Source of the DNA: an uncultured Burkholderiales bacterium
Lineage (GTDB): Bacteria; Pseudomonadota; Gammaproteobacteria; Burkholderiales; Burkholderiaceae_C
Direction: 5' to 3'
Assembly (NCBI GenBank): GCA_903910745.1
Contig: CAIWAO010000067.1
Coordinates: 62,001-126,000 of the forward strand
Length of the DNA: 64,000 bases
Below are positions 59,195 through 64,000 of the stretch, in pieces. The notes beneath the pieces were generated by a model that worked only from the letters and a program-made list of their open reading frames with translations, was not told where the DNA came from and searched no databases. The position numbers were made by a program, and so were the translations under genes. How positions within the stretch are numbered: position 1 is the first letter of the stretch; every line of letters starts with the position of its first letter.

Positions 59195-61176
59195 GCTTGA
59201 TTCGTAATGTTGAAATGGATGTACGCCGTTTTCGAGAGCGGATATATATTGTTAGTTTACTTGTACTTGGTGCATTTCTATTTTTGATAATAAGGTTGGC
59301 GTATCTTCAAATTTGGAGATATCAGGATTTGAATGAACAGGCAGAAAGTAACCGTACTGCCATTGTCCCAATCGTGCCAAACAGAGGCGTCATCATGGAC
59401 CGCAACGGTGTCGTATTGGCAACCAATTACTCTGCATACACGCTTGAGATTACTACCTCAAAAGTTCACTTACCGATTGATGAATTAATTGATCGATTGG
59501 GTGAAGTAGTTGAAATTCAAGGTAGAGATAGAAGACGATTTAAAAAGATGCGAGAGGAGTCAAAAAGTTTTGACTCTGTACCCATCCGTACAAGGTTAAC
59601 TGACCAAGAGGTCGCAAGGTTTGCAGCCCAAAGATTCAGGTTCCCCGGTGTGGAAATTCGAGCAAGATTATTTCGCTCTTACCCATTTAATGGCCTAGCC
59701 AGTCACGTGATTGGTTATATTGGACGCATCAATCAAACAGAAAAAGACAAGTTGGCCGATACAGAGGAAGCAAATTACAGGGGCACCGATTACATTGGTA
59801 AGTTAGGCGTAGAGCAAAGTTATGAGACACAGTTGCACGGAACCACGGGTGTGCATGAGATGGAGACTTCTGCCGGTGGGCGGGCAGTGAGGAGGCTAAG
59901 AAGTAGTCCAGCAACACCTGGCAATACGATTGTCTTATCAATTGATATCAAATTACAAAAACTAGTGGAGGATCTATTTGGAACAAGACGTGGAGCGCTA
60001 GTTGCAATGGATCCCAAAACAGGGGAAATCCTTTCATTTGTTAGTAAGCCAACGTTTGATCCAAATTTGTTTGTTGAAGGCATTGACGTAGAAAATTGGC
60101 AAGCCCTTAACGAGTCACTTGACCGCCCTCTTCTTAACCGGGCACTTCGGGGGACATATCCACCGGGCTCAACCTATAAACCTTTTATGGCACTAGCCGC
60201 ACTTCAAACTGGGAAAAGAACGCCAACTCAGCAAATATTTGATCCTGGATTCTTTATGTTCGGAAATCATCGATTTCACGACGATAAAGAGGGTGGTCAC
60301 GGTACCGTGGATATGTATAAATCAATTGTTGAGTCTTGTGACACGTATTACTTTATGCTAGCAAGAGACTTGGGTGTTGATGTTATTCATGAACAAATGC
60401 AACAACTCGGCTTTGGACAATTAACAGGGATTGACATTTTAGGAGAGGCAAGAGGAGTTTTGCCATCAACTGAATGGAAGAAAAATACTTACCATAAGCC
60501 AGAGCAGCAACGGTGGTATTCGGGTGAGACGATATCCTTGGGGATTGGTCAAGGGTATAACAATTTCACAATTTTGCAGATTGTGCAAGCATTGTCTGTG
60601 ATTGCAAATGATGGCGTGAAGATGAGGCCTCACTTGGTTAAAGAGGTTGTAGACGTTGATACCAAAGAGAGAAGACTGGTTGCTAAAGAGCCAATGGGAA
60701 AGGTTTCATTGGCTCAAGAAAACTTAGATGTTATTAAAAAAGCTTTGATAGGTGTGAATATAGAGGGTACATCGGCTACAAGCTTTGTTGGAGCAACTTA
60801 CACAAGCGCTGGAAAAACCGGTACTGCTCAGGTGTACACAGTTAAAGAAAATGAAAAATACAATAGCAATAAGATAGATGAGAGGATGCGAGATCACGCA
60901 CTTTACATGGCCTATGCTCCCGCAGACGAGCCAAAGGTCGCTATTGCCCTCGTAGTTGAAAACTCAGGATTTGGTGCTCAAAACGCAGCACCTATTGCTC
61001 GCAGAATCTTTGATTATGTTCTTTTGGGACAATATCCCTCCCAAGAGGATATTGAAGCTGTCCAAAAGGGGCAAGCAACCAGACCAATAGGCAAGGTCAG
61101 AGATGTTTCCAAAATAGCATGGCCACCTAAAGACGAGAGTAAGGCTGTTGAATCACAAGACACGAGTTTGCAGTAA
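59191..61176 (+). CDS. mrdA: Penicillin-binding protein 2 (peptidoglycan transpeptidase)
   Basis: PBP2 cross-links peptidoglycan during cell elongation. The 661-residue protein has an N-terminal TM helix (about residues 20-40), a dimerisation/pedestal domain with RGVIMDRNGVVLATNYSAY, and a transpeptidase domain with the active Ser in PPGSTYKPFMAL (SxxK), SCDTYYF (SxN-equivalent), and KTGTAQVY (KTG). The start overlaps mreD by 4 bp. rodA, which normally follows and forms a complex with PBP2, is not next; a convergent TauE-type gene ends 29 bp away. Confidence 0.97.
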   Translation: MSLIRNVEMDVRRFRERIYIVSLLVLGAFLFLIIRLAYLQIWRYQDLNEQAESNRTAIVPIVPNRGVIMDRNGVVLATNYSAYTLEITTSKVHLPIDELIDRLGEVVEIQGRDRRRFKKMREESKSFDSVPIRTRLTDQEVARFAAQRFRFPGVEIRARLFRSYPFNGLASHVIGYIGRINQTEKDKLADTEEANYRGTDYIGKLGVEQSYETQLHGTTGVHEMETSAGGRAVRRLRSSPATPGNTIVLSIDIKLQKLVEDLFGTRRGALVAMDPKTGEILSFVSKPTFDPNLFVEGIDVENWQALNESLDRPLLNRALRGTYPPGSTYKPFMALAALQTGKRTPTQQIFDPGFFMFGNHRFHDDKEGGHGTVDMYKSIVESCDTYYFMLARDLGVDVIHEQMQQLGFGQLTGIDILGEARGVLPSTEWKKNTYHKPEQQRWYSGETISLGIGQGYNNFTILQIVQALSVIANDGVKMRPHLVKEVVDVDTKERRLVAKEPMGKVSLAQENLDVIKKALIGVNIEGTSATSFVGATYTSAGKTGTAQVYTVKENEKYNSNKIDERMRDHALYMAYAPADEPKVAIALVVENSGFGAQNAAPIARRIFDYVLLGQYPSQEDIEAVQKGQATRPIGKVRDVSKIAWPPKDESKAVESQDTSLQ

Positions 61177-61205
61177 TTTTTTGAAATGTGGACTGAATAT
61201 TTTGG

Positions 61206-62030
61206 TCATTTAAATACTTGTGCCCAAATAAAGTCATAGCTGGTTTTAATAATTAAGACAGTTACGACGAGAATAAAGAAATAGCGAATAAATCCTGCGC
61301 CTTTACTAATTGCAAGGCGGGTACCAAGAAAACTACCAAAAACGTTTGCAATAGCCAGGGGAATGGCTACATGCCACCAAACGTAACCATTCATAGCAAA
61401 CAATAAAAGAGCGGCAGAATTACTTGCGGTGTTCATAATTTTTGCACCTGCAGAGGCATGCAAAAAATCGAATCCAAGCCAACGAACAAGTATGAAAACA
61501 AAGAAGCTTCCAGTACCAGGCCCAAAAAATCCATCATAAAACCCAATCAATATGCCAATAATGGACAGTCTAATTAGCTCTCCCCGCGTGTTAAACCTAG
61601 GGGCATGTATTTGGCCTAATTCTTTTTTTATCAGTGTATAGATTAAAAGAGCCAAAAGAATAATAGGTAAGGCAGCTTTAAAAACGGTTGCAGATATTTG
61701 AGTTACACACCATGCGCCCGTGAATGATCCTATGATTGCAAAGAAAGCACCTAAAAGTAAGCCTTTGACAGGCAAATTAATTTTCCGTGAGTAGGCCCAA
61801 GAAGCAAAGGCCGTCCCCCAAACAGAAGCTCCTTTGTTGGTGCCTAAAAGAGTAGCTGGAATGGTGCTTGGATACGCGGTAAATAGGCTGGGCACTAAAA
61901 TGAGTCCACCTCCGCCAACGATCGAGTCTACAAACCCAGCAACTCCTGCTGCAACAGTGAGGAAGATAAAGTTAAAAATATCCAAAGCGGGAGATGACAA
62001 AGTCAAATAATTGTAGATACTAGGGCACAA
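61206..62030 (-). CDS. TauE/SafE family permease (sulfite exporter-like)
   Basis: A TauE/SafE-type integral membrane protein, of a family exporting sulfite, sulfoacetate or related organic anions. It has about eight hydrophobic helices and the family motif AGVAGFVDSIVGGGGLILVPSLF near the N-terminus, repeated in a weaker form in the second half (GIYDGFFGPGTGSF-like). The track's start is a TTG at 62028-62030, which lies just past a terminator U-tract. A TTG fifteen codons later, before DIFNFIFLTVAAG, gives a more usual N-terminus, so the start is uncertain. Transport substrate is unknown. Confidence 0.88.
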   Translation of the reverse strand: MCPSIYNYLTLSSPALDIFNFIFLTVAAGVAGFVDSIVGGGGLILVPSLFTAYPSTIPATLLGTNKGASVWGTAFASWAYSRKINLPVKGLLLGAFFAIIGSFTGAWCVTQISATVFKAALPIILLALLIYTLIKKELGQIHAPRFNTRGELIRLSIIGILIGFYDGFFGPGTGSFFVFILVRWLGFDFLHASAGAKIMNTASNSAALLLFAMNGYVWWHVAIPLAIANVFGSFLGTRLAISKGAGFIRYFFILVVTVLIIKTSYDFIWAQVFK

Positions 62031-62032
62031 TG

Positions 62033-62070
62033 AAAAACACCACCCAAACCTGATAAAGCTTAGGTGGTGT
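62033..62070 (-). terminator. Intrinsic terminator downstream of the GMC oxidoreductase gene
   Basis: Read on the minus strand, ACACCACC and GGTGGTGT form a perfect 8-bp stem with an 18-nt loop, followed by TTTTC. It lies about 135 bp after the GMC stop and just before the TauE start. Confidence 0.78.
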
Positions 62071-62204
62071 GTTGTGTGCTATTGTAATCAATCGCAATCA
62101 ATAGCCGATTCTGGTTGTATTATTTTTTATTTGTCTCCTCGCACCCCAGTTTTTAAATGCGAAACATGACTGTAATCTGCACTTTAAAATAAACGAATAG
62201 GTGC
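62071..62204. other. GMC gene 3' untranslated region
   Basis: About 134 bp between the GMC stop codon and the terminator stem. No ORF, repeat or recognised RNA is seen. Confidence 0.35.
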
Positions 62205-63935
62205 TTACCCGTTGTGATCGCTGGCAATCCAAAACGCCGCTCGTTCTGCGATCATGAGCGTTGGACTATTTGTGTTCCCGCTAGTAATCGTAGGCATAAC
62301 GCTAGCGTCAACTATGCGCAGATTCTTAATGACCGAGCCTTTTGAGTCATACACGCGCAGTCTTGAGTCTACAACAGCTGTTGGGTCATTCTTTTGTCCC
62401 ATTTTTGTAGTTCCAACTGGGTGGAAAATAGTAGTGCCGATATCACCTGCTAAGCGAGCAAGTTCTGAATCGCTTTGAAACTGGATTCCTGGCTTATATT
62501 CAACTGGATAGTGCTTGGACATTGCCGGTTGTGAAACTATCTTGCGAGTTAGTTTAAGGGAATCTGCGGCAATATCTAGATCTTCTTGGGTGCTCAAGTA
62601 GTTGGGCTGAATTTTAGGAGCCTCTTTAAAATTGGGGCTTTGAATATGAATAGAGCCACGACTGGTCGGATTTAAATTACAAACACTTGCCGTGATTGCT
62701 GGAAACTCATGCAACGGTTCTCCAAAAGCTTCAAGACTTAAGGGTTGTACGTGGTATTGCAGGTTGGGCCATAAAAGATCTGGGTTGCTTTTTGCAAATA
62801 CGCCAAGTTGAGAGGGAGCCATACTCATTGGGCCACTTCTGTGCATGGCATATTCAAGACCAATTTTTAATTTACCCCACCAACTGTTTGCTAGTGTATT
62901 TAAAGTCACCGCATTTTGTACTTTAAAAATTGCTCTAATTTGAAGATGGTCTTGTAAATTCTCACCCACCCCTTCAAGGGCTACAAGGGGTTGAATGCCT
63001 GCTTCTTTGAGTTTTGAGGGATTGCCAATGCCTGACAACTCTAGAATTTGAGGGGTGCCAATACTACCAGCGCATAAGATGACTTCTTTGGATGCTGTGG
63101 CTGCGGTACTTTGGCCGTTGCGAACTATTTGAACGCCCGTGGCTTGACATCCCGCTACTGGGTGCTGCTGTGCAAACAATAATCGTGAAACCTGAGCGTT
63201 CGTCCACACACTTAAATTGGGTCTATTTAAAACGTCGGGAGTTAAAAAAGCCTTGGGGGTATTTAATCGCCACCCCTTATTTTGATTGACTTCAAAATAC
63301 CCAACACCTTCGTTATTGCCCTTGTTAAAGTCCTGTGATTGAGGGATTCCGCTTTGCTCTGCTGCGTGGGCAAAGGCATCTAAAACGTCCCAATGCAATC
63401 GCTGTTGTTGGACATGCCACTCTCCTCCAGCGTGGCTGTTGAAAAGTCTTTCTTTGTAGAAGTTAGAAATGTTTAGGGCGCTTACTCTATCATTTAAAGT
63501 CTGGTCTACACCTGAGTGCATTGAGGTGCTCACTAAATGATGAAGCTCATGAAACTTAAAAAAAGGAACGCTGTTGTCCCAGTTCCAAACATCATCATTA
63601 ACTTGCTTGGCCCAGTGGTCATAGTCTCTAGCTTGGCCTCGCATGTAAATCATGCCATTTATACTTGAACACCCCCCCATCACTCTTCCTCTGGGATATT
63701 TAAGAGTTCGACCATTAAGCCCTGCGCAGGGTTGGGTCGAGTACATCCAATCGGTTTTGGGATTCCCAATACAATACAAATAGCCAACAGGGATATGTAT
63801 CCAGTGATAGTTATCTTTTGCGCCTGCTTCAAGCAATAATACGTTTACTTTTGGATCAGCGCTAAGCCGATTTGCAAGTAAGCAGCCTGCTGTACCTGCG
63901 CCCACAATAATAAAATCAAAGGATTTAGAGCTCAC
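62205..63935 (-). CDS. GMC family oxidoreductase (choline/alcohol dehydrogenase-like)
   Basis: A flavoprotein of the glucose-methanol-choline family that oxidises an alcohol to an aldehyde. FAD binding is shown by FIIVGAGTAGCLLANRLS at the N-terminus and GRVMGGCSSINGMIYMRG (PS00623-like). The C-terminal domain has HPVGTTKMG with the catalytic His and VVDSRLRVY, ending DASVMPTITSGNTNSPTLMI. The 576 residues are slightly longer than BetA-type enzymes. The start is GTG at 63933-63935. It has its own terminator. The substrate cannot be read from the sequence; choline is only one possibility because no bet genes are nearby. Confidence 0.93.
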   Translation of the reverse strand: MSSKSFDFIIVGAGTAGCLLANRLSADPKVNVLLLEAGAKDNYHWIHIPVGYLYCIGNPKTDWMYSTQPCAGLNGRTLKYPRGRVMGGCSSINGMIYMRGQARDYDHWAKQVNDDVWNWDNSVPFFKFHELHHLVSTSMHSGVDQTLNDRVSALNISNFYKERLFNSHAGGEWHVQQQRLHWDVLDAFAHAAEQSGIPQSQDFNKGNNEGVGYFEVNQNKGWRLNTPKAFLTPDVLNRPNLSVWTNAQVSRLLFAQQHPVAGCQATGVQIVRNGQSTAATASKEVILCAGSIGTPQILELSGIGNPSKLKEAGIQPLVALEGVGENLQDHLQIRAIFKVQNAVTLNTLANSWWGKLKIGLEYAMHRSGPMSMAPSQLGVFAKSNPDLLWPNLQYHVQPLSLEAFGEPLHEFPAITASVCNLNPTSRGSIHIQSPNFKEAPKIQPNYLSTQEDLDIAADSLKLTRKIVSQPAMSKHYPVEYKPGIQFQSDSELARLAGDIGTTIFHPVGTTKMGQKNDPTAVVDSRLRVYDSKGSVIKNLRIVDASVMPTITSGNTNSPTLMIAERAAFWIASDHNG

Positions 63936-64000
63936 GTCAATATATTTCTAATAAATAATCATAACTTACGAATTTTGCAACTTGATAAGTATGCCACCCA

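Overview
The window is the chromosome-origin region, plus about 50 kb of core genome, of an AT-rich betaproteobacterium, most likely a member of the Burkholderiales. The assignment is inferred from gene content and order: parB-parA-rsmG-mnmG beside gyrB-dnaN-dnaA // rpmH-rnpA-yidD-yidC-mnmE, metX-metW, lptD-surA beside an AmgK-like kinase, a GTP-type PEP carboxykinase, a split metH, ilvE followed by a small zinc-finger protein and waaF, radA followed by a short two-TM protein, and gatCAB divergent from mreBCD-mrdA. Genes are tightly packed (3-4 bp convergent gaps, ATGA overlaps), and several familiar neighbours are missing (rodA, pdxA, lptAB, amtB, murU), which fits a streamlined free-living genome. 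No rRNA, tRNA, CRISPR array, prophage or insertion sequence was recognised.

Layout. 1-641: 3' part of an FAD-linked oxidase. 646-5234 (minus): parB, parA, rsmG, mnmG, with two perfect parS sites. 5414-6268: pirin. 6294-11600 (minus): gyrB, dnaN, dnaA, with a likely oriC between dnaN and dnaA. 11897-15851 (plus): rpmH, rnpA, yidD, yidC, mnmE. 15893-18063: kdsD, kdsC, lptC (Kdo/LPS supply). 18158-18556 (minus): RRM/glycine-rich RNA-binding protein. 18980-20702: metX-metW behind a promoter and a possible pseudoknot leader. 20706-22598 (minus): rsmE and an AmgK-like kinase. 22708-27518: lptD, surA, rsmA. 27581-29431 (minus): pckG. 29948-33876: metH in two genes with a SAH riboswitch between them. 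34000-36248: TorF-type porin, PII protein, aldose epimerase. 36319-36599: decayed ORF. 36660-38717 (minus): ssb and an LplT-like MFS protein. 38908-43145: radA, a small membrane protein, ilvE, zinc-finger protein, waaF. 43158-46703 (minus): two-component pair and ampG. 46766-50898: M48 protease, trhO, hybrid histidine kinase. 51114-51506: secreted ORF broken by an in-frame stop. 51637-56425: xthA, pyrE, gatBAC. 56648-61176: mreBCD-mrdA. 61206-63935 (minus): TauE/SafE permease and a GMC oxidoreductase.

How the genes work together. The left third combines replication initiation, chromosome segregation, tRNA U34 modification (mnmG, mnmE) and membrane-protein insertion. Outer-membrane biogenesis is spread over the window (kdsD, kdsC, lptC, lptD, surA, waaF). 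Methionine metabolism is represented by metX/metW and metH, both with visible leader-RNA regulation. Peptidoglycan growth and recycling are covered by mreBCD-mrdA, ampG and the AmgK-like kinase.

The window is mostly conserved core genome and I see no convincing new multi-gene system. The most notable signals are regulatory: the SAH riboswitch inside split metH with a readable SD-sequestering switch, the metX leader, the TAG-repeat tract at oriC, and two small decaying ORFs. Base composition was judged by eye, not computed.
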